A program made the position numbers and the translations under genes. Shown one piece after another: positions 1-6,529 of a DNA stretch of 41,954 nucleotides (within the stretch, counting starts at the first letter, position 1; the number at the start of each line of letters is the position of its first letter). Source of the stretch: Herminiimonas sp. (lineage in GTDB: Bacteria; Pseudomonadota; Gammaproteobacteria; Burkholderiales; Burkholderiaceae_D); contig DAIDBD010000021.1 in assembly GCA_027310305.1 (NCBI GenBank), positions 1 through 41,954 of the forward strand, read 5' to 3'. Below the pieces are notes generated by a model. It was not told the DNA's origin, did not search any database, and saw only the letters and a program-made list of their open reading frames with translations.

Positions 1-186
1 CGAATCGGGCTCGTCGCTCTTCGGATCAAGCGGCGGCTGGCCTCCCTTCGGCGATGCCAGCGTGATGTCCGCGCCGGCATCCTTGAACACGTAGTAAGGC
101 GCCGCAAATTCTTCCAGCCAGAATCCGGTTTTCTTTCCAGTGTCGCCCAGCCGGTCATGGGAAGTCAAAACCATCAGTATTTTCAT
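1..186 (-). CDS. DJ-1/PfpI-family protein, N-terminal part (cut by window edge)
   Basis: Only the first 62 residues are present; the gene runs off the left edge. The protein starts MKILMVLTSHD and continues with a TGKKTGFWLEE segment (residues 16-26), typical of the Hsp31/YhbO-like branch of the class I glutamine-amidotransferase-like superfamily. The conserved acidic residue of the active site lies in the WLEE stretch (E25/E26). The nucleophilic Cys would be beyond the edge. Known members are glyoxalase III, chaperone or deglycase-type stress proteins; the exact activity cannot be read here. The ATG at 186 is the only good start. It lies 78 bp downstream of the katE stop on the same strand, so co-transcription with catalase as a stress-defence pair is plausible. 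Confidence 0.85.
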   Translation of the reverse strand, partial: MKILMVLTSHDRLGDTGKKTGFWLEEFAAPYYVFKDAGADITLASPKGGQPPLDPKSDEPDS

Positions 187-264
187 GGTGCGGCCTTTAA
201 CCGGTTTGTCAATGAATCAGCATAGAGTGAAAGCACGGCGGAAATCCCTGCACCCCGGCAGTAG

Positions 265-2385
265 CTACGCCAGCATTCGAACCGATGGTTCGCGCTCCCA
301 TTGCCGCGTCCTGGCCGCCGCGATGAAGCCCGCCGGATCGCCGGCATCGACAACGCCCCTGTCTTTTTCGATGTTCGTCTTTTGAAGCAGCACCTGGCCG
401 CCTTCGTCGAAAGCGATTGCCTTCAAATGGCCGAAAGCGTTCTGCACAAATTCGATGGCGGCGGATTCTCCGGCCAGCAGCGTTGCGCCTTCGGCGGATA
501 GAATCACCGCAATCGCATCGAACATCACCGAAGGCGTACCGGCCAGTTGCCCGTCGGCTTCCAGCATCGAACCGTCGGCAAGTTTCGCGCCGCCCACCTT
601 GGGTGCCACGATCTTTACTTTCGCGCCGGCATCGGTCGCGGCTTTCTGCAATTTGGCGATGACCGCGCCGTCCGAGCCGTCTGCGATCAGGATGCCGATT
701 GCCCGCCCTTCGAGCGTGTTCTTCATTTTGCCGATGATCTGCAGCGCCGGCGAAGGGGCCATATCCTGCACCGGTGCGGCCGCCGCCGGCGCGTTCGGCA
801 ACGTGTCGAGCGCAAGGCCATCGGCCACGCGTTGCGCGAGGTCTTCTTCGATATGACGCAAATGCGCGACCATTGCCTCGCGCACATGAGCATGCGCGAC
901 TTTCGACAGCTCGAACACCAGCGCCGAAGCGATGTGCGCCTGCTCATGGCTGGTCTGGCTGCGGTAGAACTGCCGCGCCTGGCTGTAATGGTCGGCGAAG
1001 CTCTCGGCGCGAATGCGGCCTTTCTCTCCGTTTTCGGTTACGCCGGCGCTGCGGAAACCGATGGCCGGGGTTTCGCGCGGCGCATCCTGCGACAACGAGT
1101 TCGGCTCGTAATTGACACGGCCTTTCGGCTGCATCATCTGCATCTTTCCATCGCGCTGCAGGTTGGCGAACGGGCACTTGGGTGCGTTGACCGGAATCTG
1201 ATTGAAGTTCGGCGACCCCAGACGCAAAAGCTGCGTATCGAGATATGAAAAAAGGCGGCCTTGCAACAGCGGATCATTGGAAAAATCGATGCCCGGCACG
1301 ATGTTCGCGGGGCAGTAGGCGGCCTGTTCGGTTTCGGCAAAGAAATTGTCCGGCCACCGGTCCAGCACCATCCGGCCGATCACTTTCAACGGTACCAGTT
1401 CTTCCGGAATCAGCTTGGTCGCGTCCAGATGGTCGAACGGAAATTTCTCCGACTGTTCCTGCGTGAACAGTTGCACCGCAAATTCCCACTCGGGGAAATT
1501 GCCTTTCTCGATCGCCTCGAACAGGTCGCGCCGATGAAAATCGGGATCGGCGCCGGCGATCTTCACGGCTTCGTCCCAGATGGTGGATTGCAGGCCCAGC
1601 TTCGGCCGCCAGTGAAATTTAACGAAAGTGGATTCGCCGGCATCGTTGATCAACCGGAAGCTGTGAACGCCGAATCCTTCGATCATCCGCAGCGAGCGCG
1701 GAATGGTGCGGTCGGACATGATCCACATCACCATATGCATCGATTCCGGCATCAGCGAGATGAAATCCCAGAACGTGTCGTGCGCGGTCGCGCTTTGCGG
1801 GAAACCGCGATCGGGCTCCATCTTGACGGCATGGACGAGATCGGGAAACTTGATCGCATCCTGTATGAAAAAGACCGGGATATTGTTGCCGACCAGATCC
1901 CAGTTGCCTTCCTTGGTGTAGAACTTGACGGCAAACCCGCGCACGTCGCGCGGCGTATCGACCGAACCGGCGCCGCCGGCAACCGTCGAGAAGCGGGTAA
2001 ACACAGGGGTTTTTTCACCGACTTCGGTCAGCAGCTTCGCGGTCGTGTATTGCGCCAGCGAATCGGTCAGCTCGAAATAACCATGCACCGCCGTACCGCG
2101 CGCATGAACGATCCGCTCCGGAATACGCTCGTGATCGAAATGCGTGATCTTTTCGCGCAGGACGAAATCTTCCAGCAGGGTCGGGCCGCGCGTATTGGCC
2201 CTGAGCGAGTTCTGGTTGTCGGAAATCGGGATGCCCTGATTGGTCGTGAGCATGGCGTGGCTGCCGCCGGAAACCTGATGCAACTCATCGCCGTTGCCTG
2301 CATGAACTTCGCCATTCGAACCGGATGAACCTTTTCCCTCTATCCGTTTTTCTGCGGCATTACCGGCTTTTTTTTCCTTGGCCAC
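265..2385 (-). CDS. katE: Large-subunit (clade 2, HPII-type) catalase
   Basis: Decomposes hydrogen peroxide to water and oxygen in the cytoplasm using heme. From the GTG at 2385 the product is 706 residues, close to E. coli KatE (753). The catalase core contains IVHARG with the distal His (H94), GNN with the distal Asn (N167), and RLFSY with the proximal Tyr heme ligand (Y381) and R377. Spacing between these residues is the same as in KatE. From about residue 560 the C-terminal part is the flavodoxin/DJ-1-like domain characteristic of large-subunit catalases. I chose the GTG at 2385 because GGAG lies about 8 nt upstream and homology begins soon after. In-frame ATG codons at 2409 and 2484 lack a comparable ribosome-binding site. 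A separate DJ-1 gene follows. KatE-type catalases are commonly stationary-phase controlled; I could not identify the promoter. Confidence 0.95.
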   Translation of the reverse strand: MAKEKKAGNAAEKRIEGKGSSGSNGEVHAGNGDELHQVSGGSHAMLTTNQGIPISDNQNSLRANTRGPTLLEDFVLREKITHFDHERIPERIVHARGTAVHGYFELTDSLAQYTTAKLLTEVGEKTPVFTRFSTVAGGAGSVDTPRDVRGFAVKFYTKEGNWDLVGNNIPVFFIQDAIKFPDLVHAVKMEPDRGFPQSATAHDTFWDFISLMPESMHMVMWIMSDRTIPRSLRMIEGFGVHSFRLINDAGESTFVKFHWRPKLGLQSTIWDEAVKIAGADPDFHRRDLFEAIEKGNFPEWEFAVQLFTQEQSEKFPFDHLDATKLIPEELVPLKVIGRMVLDRWPDNFFAETEQAAYCPANIVPGIDFSNDPLLQGRLFSYLDTQLLRLGSPNFNQIPVNAPKCPFANLQRDGKMQMMQPKGRVNYEPNSLSQDAPRETPAIGFRSAGVTENGEKGRIRAESFADHYSQARQFYRSQTSHEQAHIASALVFELSKVAHAHVREAMVAHLRHIEEDLAQRVADGLALDTLPNAPAAAAPVQDMAPSPALQIIGKMKNTLEGRAIGILIADGSDGAVIAKLQKAATDAGAKVKIVAPKVGGAKLADGSMLEADGQLAGTPSVMFDAIAVILSAEGATLLAGESAAIEFVQNAFGHLKAIAFDEGGQVLLQKTNIEKDRGVVDAGDPAGFIAAARTRQWEREPSVRMLA

Positions 2386-2676
2386 GATTGATCTCCATTG
2401 GACATTCATTGTTATCGCGCTGCAAGTGCGGCGCAAACAGTGCAACCGTAAATTTTTGAAAGCAGAAAACCCGCGGCAGATCATGCATGGCCGTCTTCCC
2501 TATTCAGGTTTGTTATTAAGGCAAGCTCGACGAACAAAAGTTCCGGCGTCGAGAAGTTGATATTCTGAATCGAAGAACAAGAAACGGCTACGCTGGCGGA
2601 GGCGGTGTTGTGGATTGCCAGGCTTGGCGATTTCCTGGCGCGCAAATGAACGCGATGCGCTTGCAGGTTTTGTACA

Positions 2677-3246
2677 TCAGCAGCCGGCGAACTCTTTCAG
2701 GTAATGTTCGATTGCGAATACATGCGGATCGTCCTTGCCCGATCTTCTCAATGCGTCGGCCAGATCGGTCAGGTAATCGCTGTTGCGGCCGCTGGGCCCG
2801 ACCGACGTGGCGATCTGCCTCGCGATCTCGCGCTCGGACGCCGGCCCGAGGAAGGCGGCATTTTCCTCGGTCGCGATATACACCAGTCCTTCCGCACTGC
2901 CGCCGTCGTCGAACGTCATTTCGGTGGCAAGCCGCAGGTAGCCGTTTTTCTCGCGGTAATCGAGATGGTCGAAAACCTGCGGCGTGATCAGGTAGGCCAT
3001 GCCATCGCAAATAGCGTCAGCCTGGGGGATCAGGGTAGCCACTCTTCCGGGTGATTTTGCAGTTCCGCGGTGATCATGCGAGCCCTGCCAGAATCGTCGC
3101 GCCCAGTTCCTGATGCTGGCGGGACGCCGCTCGATAAACGAAAAATCCGCCTTGAATATCAACGAGCCGTAGCCAAACAGCCAGACGCTGTGATGGCCAT
3201 CGAATTTATTCATCAATTTGTTGGTCGCGACGGTATCGGCGGACAT
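2677..3246 (-). CDS. ChaC-like gamma-glutamylcyclotransferase
   Basis: Predicted 189-residue cytoplasmic enzyme of the ChaC/GGCT superfamily. Known members release 5-oxoproline from glutathione or gamma-glutamyl peptides. The substrate-binding loop GYGSL is at residues 25-29, followed by the family signature RRFWQGSHDHRGT (50-62) and PGRVATL. The catalytic Glu is probably E99 in DYREKNGY. It is shorter than E. coli ChaC (about 230 residues) but the core is complete. The ATG at 3246 is preferred over an in-frame TTG at 3276, although its Shine-Dalgarno is weak. It lies 63 bp downstream of the HxlR gene on the same strand and may be part of that transcription unit. Whether it is truly glutathione-specific is inferred only from the ChaC-like signatures. 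Confidence 0.88.
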   Translation of the reverse strand: MSADTVATNKLMNKFDGHHSVWLFGYGSLIFKADFSFIERRPASIRNWARRFWQGSHDHRGTAKSPGRVATLIPQADAICDGMAYLITPQVFDHLDYREKNGYLRLATEMTFDDGGSAEGLVYIATEENAAFLGPASEREIARQIATSVGPSGRNSDYLTDLADALRRSGKDDPHVFAIEHYLKEFAGC

Positions 3247-3309
3247 GAAGATGCTTTCTTTTTCATTGATGCGCAATTTGCCGGCATGGGATTCGCTCTG
3301 CTCCCGATT

Positions 3310-3759
3310 TCAATGCTTGACCAGGCGGCGCTCTCCGCCGAAGAGGGAGCCGCCGCGACGAACCGTATCTTGCACCAGACTGAACATTTTTTCCCTGTCG
3401 GCATAGACCGCGTCGACAAACTGCCTGGGCGCGGTCGTATCCGGATCATGCCGCGCGCTCCAGCTTGACATTTCCAGCAAAATCGGGATCAAGGCCAAGC
3501 CTTTCTCAGTCAGACTATAGACTTCTCTGCGCTTGTCGGTTTCATGCGGCCCTTTGAAGAGGATGCCTTTTTTCTCCAGATGAGCAAGCCGGGCGGCGAG
3601 GACATTGGTTGCAATGCCTTCGCCCGAATCCAGGAATTCACCGTAGGTTCTTTTGCCCCAGAACACGATGTCGCGCACGATCAGCAGCGACCACGTGTCG
3701 CCGAACGTTTCAAGCGCGAAGTTGACCGGGCAATGCGATTTGTTTTCTGCGCGTTTCAT
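3310..3759 (-). CDS. HxlR-family winged-helix transcriptional regulator
   Basis: 149-residue MarR-like/HxlR-type DNA-binding protein. It shows the usual N-terminal Cys (C10 in SHCPVNFALE), the GDTWSLLIVRDI helix, a recognition-helix region around GEGIATNVLAARLAHLEKKGI, and the wing RREVYSLTEKGLAL. Some HxlR proteins sense electrophiles or oxidants through this Cys; that role is inferred here. The ATG at 3759 has almost no leader: a TTGTAT-N16-TATACT promoter on the minus strand ends only 7 nt before it, so the message may be nearly leaderless. The gene is divergent from a VOC protein and upstream of the ChaC-like gene, its most likely targets. Two palindromes in the intergenic region are candidate operators. 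Confidence 0.9.
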   Translation of the reverse strand: MKRAENKSHCPVNFALETFGDTWSLLIVRDIVFWGKRTYGEFLDSGEGIATNVLAARLAHLEKKGILFKGPHETDKRREVYSLTEKGLALIPILLEMSSWSARHDPDTTAPRQFVDAVYADREKMFSLVQDTVRRGGSLFGGERRLVKH

Positions 3760-3763
3760 AAAG

Positions 3764-3778
3764 AACAGTATAACTGTT
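3764..3778. promoter_or_regulatory. 15-bp perfect palindrome, candidate HxlR operator (hxlR side)
   Basis: AACAGT-ATA-ACTGTT is a perfect palindrome with 6-bp arms and a 3-bp centre. It covers the minus-strand -10 candidate TATACT of the HxlR gene (3767-3772), a position suited to autorepression. Seen directly in the sequence; binding by the HxlR protein is inference. Confidence 0.5.
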
Positions 3779-3779
3779 A

Positions 3780-3809
3780 ACTTGCATTATACAAGTAATG
3801 TACTATAAT
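3780..3809 (+). promoter_or_regulatory. Sigma-70-like promoter with overlapping dyad, driving the VOC gene
   Basis: TTGCAT (3782-3787), a 16-bp spacer and TATAAT (3804-3809) form a good sigma-70-type promoter toward the VOC gene at 3925. The perfect dyad ACTTG-N7-CAAGT (3780-3796) covers the -35 region. A second overlapping dyad, CATTA-N6-TAATG (3785-3800), lies in the spacer. A repressor bound here would block the promoter; the adjacent HxlR regulator is the natural candidate. Confidence 0.6.
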
Positions 3810-3924
3810 TCGGCCACACAGTAGCAAATCCGACAACCAAAATATCGATTCGGCCGAACCTTGTTGTTCGTCATCATCCTATTTGCTGATATTTGATCGT
3901 TCCATCAATCTTCAAAAGAAAAAC

Positions 3925-4326
3925 ATGGCTACTAAAATTTTCGTGAATCTGCCGGTAAAAAGCCTCGACAAGTCTGTGGCGTTCTTCACCCGTCTCGGCT
4001 TCACGTTCAATCCCCAATTCACCGACGAGACTGCCACTTGCATGATCGTGTCCGAAGACATCTTCGTCATGTTGCTGACTGAAGAAAAATTCAAGACTTT
4101 CACGCCCAAGGAAATTTGCGACGCCACAAAAAGCACGGAAGTGCTGGTATGCCTGTCGTCCGCGAGCCGCGAAGAAATCGATGAAATGGTGCGCAAAGCA
4201 GTCGCCGCCGGCGGGACGACCTGCAATGAACCGCAAGACCACGGTTTCATGTACGGGCATGGCTTTCAGGACTTGGATGGCCATATCTGGGAGCTTGTCT
4301 ACATGGAGCCCGGCGCAACAAATTAA
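3925..4326 (+). CDS. VOC-superfamily protein (glyoxalase/bleomycin-resistance/dioxygenase fold)
   Basis: 133-residue protein of the COG3607-like group of the vicinal-oxygen-chelate superfamily. It starts ATKIFVNLPVKSLDKSVAFF, has the beta-alpha-beta-beta-beta repeat pattern, and ends with FQDLDGHIWELVYME, which holds the conserved late Glu. The first metal-ligand position of classical glyoxalase I is not evident (NLPV rather than an H-containing strand), so glyoxalase I activity should not be assumed. The ATG at 3925 matches the family's N-terminus; the Shine-Dalgarno is weak and A-rich. It is divergent from the HxlR regulator with promoter and dyads between them, suggesting HxlR-controlled expression. 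Function is otherwise unknown. Confidence 0.85.
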   Translation: MATKIFVNLPVKSLDKSVAFFTRLGFTFNPQFTDETATCMIVSEDIFVMLLTEEKFKTFTPKEICDATKSTEVLVCLSSASREEIDEMVRKAVAAGGTTCNEPQDHGFMYGHGFQDLDGHIWELVYMEPGATN

Positions 4327-4394
4327 GGGGCCGACATGATGTGAACCAGCTAGTCCGGCCTGGCTGATAGTAGCTGTCATTCTCACCCGTTATT

Positions 4395-4434
4395 ATTGAG
4401 CGTTCCATAATGAATGACAGTCGGAACGCTCAAT
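4395..4434. repeat. 12-bp perfect inverted repeat
   Basis: ATTGAGCGTTCC (4395-4406) and its exact reverse complement (4423-4434) are separated by 16 nt. The hairpin lies 70 bp past the VOC stop codon. There is no T-run, so a classical intrinsic terminator is not shown. Confidence 0.6.
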
Positions 4435-4472
4435 CCCTCTCCCCGGCCTCTCCCAGAGGAAGAGGGTGAGAA
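4434..4472. repeat. CCCTCTCCCC-type dispersed repeat with internal pairing
   Basis: A pyrimidine-rich stretch (CCCTCTCCCC near 4435) is followed by its purine-rich partner (GAGGAAGAGGG, ending about 4466). Such CCCTCTCCCC-N-GAGAGGG segments are common dispersed intergenic repeats in proteobacteria. No second copy was noticed in this window. Confidence 0.45.
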
Positions 4473-4475
4473 GAG

Positions 4476-4500
4476 CCGTATTCGCTGTCGCGAATTACGG
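4476..4500. repeat. Bulged hairpin upstream of the PhnB-like gene
   Basis: CCGTATTCGC (4476-4485), TGTC, then GCGAATTACGG (4490-4500) pair as a 10-11 bp stem with one bulged base. It sits 33 bp before the ATG at 4533, just upstream of the AGGAG ribosome-binding site. It could be an operator or an mRNA hairpin. Confidence 0.45.
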
Positions 4501-4532
4501 GAAGATCAATAATCCCGATTAGGAGAAACAAC

Positions 4533-5030
4533 ATGCGAAGCCTTCAAAAGATCGCCCCGTGTTTGTGGTTCGATGGTCAGGCCGAAGAGGCAACCGGGTT
4601 TTATACCGGCATCTTTCGAAATTCAAGGATCCTGACTATTTCTCGCTACGGAGAAGCGGGACATGAGTTTCACGGAAAACCGGCGGGATCGGTAATGACG
4701 ATTGCATTTGAACTTGATGGACAGGCGTTTACCGCGCTTAACGGCGACCCGATGTTGAAATTCAACGAGGCCATCTCGTTTCAAGTCAGTTGTGAAACGC
4801 AGGAAGAAGTGGACTATTGCTGGGAAAAGCTGTCTGAGGGCGGGGATGAAAATGCGCAGCAATGCGGTTGGCTCAAGGACAAATATGGCGTTTCATGGCA
4901 AGTTGTTCCGGTCGTTTTGCCGGAGATGCTGACTGGCGCCGATTCGGAAAAATCGCAAAGGGCCATGCAGGCAATGCTTCATATGAAGAAGCTCGACATC
5001 GATGAATTAAAACGCGCCTATGCCGGATAG
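4533..5030 (+). CDS. PhnB-like VOC protein (3-dmu-9 3-mt domain)
   Basis: 165-residue member of the PhnB/'3-demethylubiquinone-9 3-methyltransferase' branch of the VOC superfamily; that name is historical and does not show methyltransferase activity. Signatures are KIAPCLWFDGQAEEATGFY at the N-terminus, a central VMTIAFELDGQAFTALNG strand pair, and the C-terminal GGDENAQQCGWLKDKYGVSWQ. The ribosome-binding site AGGAG lies 8 nt before the ATG. It is the first of five plus-strand genes ending with an ECF sigma factor. Genes of this kind are frequent neighbours of ECF sigma/DGPF pairs, so it may be a regulon member. Biochemical role unknown. Confidence 0.9.
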   Translation: MRSLQKIAPCLWFDGQAEEATGFYTGIFRNSRILTISRYGEAGHEFHGKPAGSVMTIAFELDGQAFTALNGDPMLKFNEAISFQVSCETQEEVDYCWEKLSEGGDENAQQCGWLKDKYGVSWQVVPVVLPEMLTGADSEKSQRAMQAMLHMKKLDIDELKRAYAG

Positions 5031-5122
5031 CTTGTGGCGCGCAGGAAAGCCGGCGGCGCTGTCAGCCGCCCGACAAGGCGCTTCCTGTTTACCGCGGATA
5101 TCAATCCGCAAGGAGAGAAAAC

Positions 5123-5470
5123 ATGGTCTACAAAGGTGGCTGTCACTGCGGCAGGATCGCATTCGAAGTCGAAAGCGAACTGACTGGAGCGATGGCATGC
5201 AACTGCTCCATCTGCTCTCGCAAAGGCTCGCTCCTGTGGTTCGTGCCTCGCGACAAGCTGCGCTTGCTCGCTTCGGAAGAAGGCATAGGCACGTACACCT
5301 TCAACAAGCATGTCATCAAGCACCGTTTCTGCCGGACGTGCGGCATCCATCCGTATGGCGAGGGCGTTGATCCAAAGGGCAATCGAATGGCCGCCATCAA
5401 CATCCGCTGCGTCGAAGGAATTGATCTTGCATCCGTTCCTGTACAGAATTTCGACGGTCGGTCGATGTGA
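5123..5470 (+). CDS. GFA-family (CENP-V/GFA domain) zinc-binding protein
   Basis: 115-residue protein of the glutathione-dependent formaldehyde-activating enzyme (Gfa-like) family. Seven Cys match the two-zinc pattern of the fold: C7 and C9 (GGCHCG), C26, C28 and C31 (CNCSIC), and C70 and C73 (CRTCG). The founding member was proposed to bind glutathione and formaldehyde; most homologues, including this one, have no proven activity. The ribosome-binding site AAGGAGAG lies just upstream of the ATG. It is located between two PhnB-like VOC genes in the ECF-sigma neighbourhood, so co-regulation is likely. Confidence 0.9.
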   Translation: MVYKGGCHCGRIAFEVESELTGAMACNCSICSRKGSLLWFVPRDKLRLLASEEGIGTYTFNKHVIKHRFCRTCGIHPYGEGVDPKGNRMAAINIRCVEGIDLASVPVQNFDGRSM

Positions 5471-5569
5471 ATGCAGCGACGCCTCACTCACCATTCCAGC
5501 GTCAGGCGCCAAAAGTACGATTCATGATGTTTGCAACAATTACCCCCAGCCCCTGAAAAGGAGAGTTCC

Positions 5570-5980
5570 ATGCAAGTCCAACCCTACCTGTTTTTTGATG
5601 GCCGCTGCGAAGAGGCGATCGAGTTCTATCGCAAGACGCTCGGCGCCGAAGTGGCGATGCTGATGCGGTTCAAGGACAGCCCGGAACAGCCGATCGGCAT
5701 GATGCCGCCGGGAGCCGAGAACAAGGTGATGCATGCAAGCTTGCGCATCGGCGATAGCACGGTGATGGCGTCTGACGGTCAATGCCTGGGCAAGCCGAAT
5801 TTTCAGGGCTTTTCGCTGTCGCTCGAGGCGCCTGACGATGCCGCGGCCGATCGGCTGTTCGCAGCCCTGGCCGACGGTGGCCAGGTGCAAATGCCGTTGG
5901 CCAAAACCTTCTTTGCGTCGCGCTTCGGCATGGTCGCCGACCGCTTCGGCGTCAACTGGATGATCATCGTGGCGCCTTGA
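5570..5980 (+). CDS. PhnB-like VOC protein
   Basis: 136-residue VOC protein of the PhnB/YjdN type. The N-terminus QVQPYLFFDGRCEEAIEFY, the central HASLRIGDSTVMASDG and the C-terminal FGMVADRFGVNWMI are the usual family blocks. The ATG at 5570 follows AAAAGGAG with ideal spacing; a longer in-frame reading from 5531 has no such signal. It is the second PhnB-like gene in this cluster and only distantly similar to the one at 4533. It lies 120 bp upstream of the DGPF gene. Function unknown; family members are often annotated as putative glyoxalases without evidence. Confidence 0.9.
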   Translation: MQVQPYLFFDGRCEEAIEFYRKTLGAEVAMLMRFKDSPEQPIGMMPPGAENKVMHASLRIGDSTVMASDGQCLGKPNFQGFSLSLEAPDDAAADRLFAALADGGQVQMPLAKTFFASRFGMVADRFGVNWMIIVAP

Positions 5981-5991
5981 GGAGCGTTCCT

Positions 5992-6018
5992 TGTCGATGT
6001 CGACCAGTCTCATTCGTC
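5992..6018 (+). promoter_or_regulatory. Candidate ECF42-type promoter upstream of the DGPF gene
   Basis: TGTCGA (5992-5997), exactly 17 bp, then CGTC (6015-6018). As I recall, the reported consensus for ECF42 sigma factors is TGTCGA at -35 and CGA/TC at -10, upstream of DGPF-encoding genes. This is where the motif occurs here, 83 bp before the ATG at 6101. A second overlapping TGTCGA (5998-6003) has unsuitable spacing. Seen directly; recognition by the downstream sigma factor is inference. Confidence 0.55.
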
Positions 6019-6100
6019 GTACAGTCAGAGCAAGGGTTTGGAACCGGCCGCTTCCGGCCGGCAGCCCGGCTCCAACCGAAACCGTAAAGGAGTGGCAAAA

Positions 6101-6529
6101 ATGCGATTCATGATGCTGATGATCCCCAAGGGATACGAAAACGCGGCGCCGGGCACGATGCCGGATGCCGAAGCCGTCGCCGCGATGATGAAATACAACG
6201 AAGCCCTGCAGAAGGCCGGCGTGCTGCTGGCGCTCGATGGCCTTCACCCGCCTTCGATGGGCGCGCGCGTCACGTTCTCCGGAGGCAAGCCGAAAGTGAC
6301 CGACGGGCCCTTCGCCGAGGCGAAGGAAGTGCTCGGCGGCTACTGGATGATCCAGGTGAAGTCGAAGGAAGAGGCGCTCGAATGGGCGTCGCGCTGCCCC
6401 GGTTCGGACAACGAAATCATCGAGGTTCGCCAGGTGCAGGAATTCTCGGATTTTCCCGCCGATGTCCAGGATGCCGCCGCCGGCTTTCCCGGGATGCAGG
6501 CGCAGTCCGGGCAGCGCCGGGGAGCGTGA
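6101..6529 (+). CDS. YciI-related DGPF-domain protein
   Basis: 142-residue protein of the YCII/DGPF family, a small dimeric ferredoxin-like fold. The eponymous DGPF motif is at residues 68-71 (KVTDGPFAEAKEVLGGYWMI), after the N-terminal MRFMMLMIPKGYE strand. The ribosome-binding site AAAGGAG lies about 8 nt before the ATG at 6101. Its stop codon overlaps the GTG start of the sigma factor by 4 bp, so the two are translationally coupled. DGPF genes are characteristic neighbours and proposed targets of ECF42 sigma factors. Enzymatic function is unknown. Confidence 0.92.
   Translation: MRFMMLMIPKGYENAAPGTMPDAEAVAAMMKYNEALQKAGVLLALDGLHPPSMGARVTFSGGKPKVTDGPFAEAKEVLGGYWMIQVKSKEEALEWASRCPGSDNEIIEVRQVQEFSDFPADVQDAAAGFPGMQAQSGQRRGA

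Noticed and set aside
1261..2328. 355-codon plus-strand frame
   Set aside because: Antisense to katE; no domain recognised.
2386..2484. N-terminal extension of catalase from ATG codons at 2484 or 2409
   Set aside because: The extension is Cys/Arg-rich and unlike catalases. The GTG at 2385 has a proper GGAG and fits the family length.
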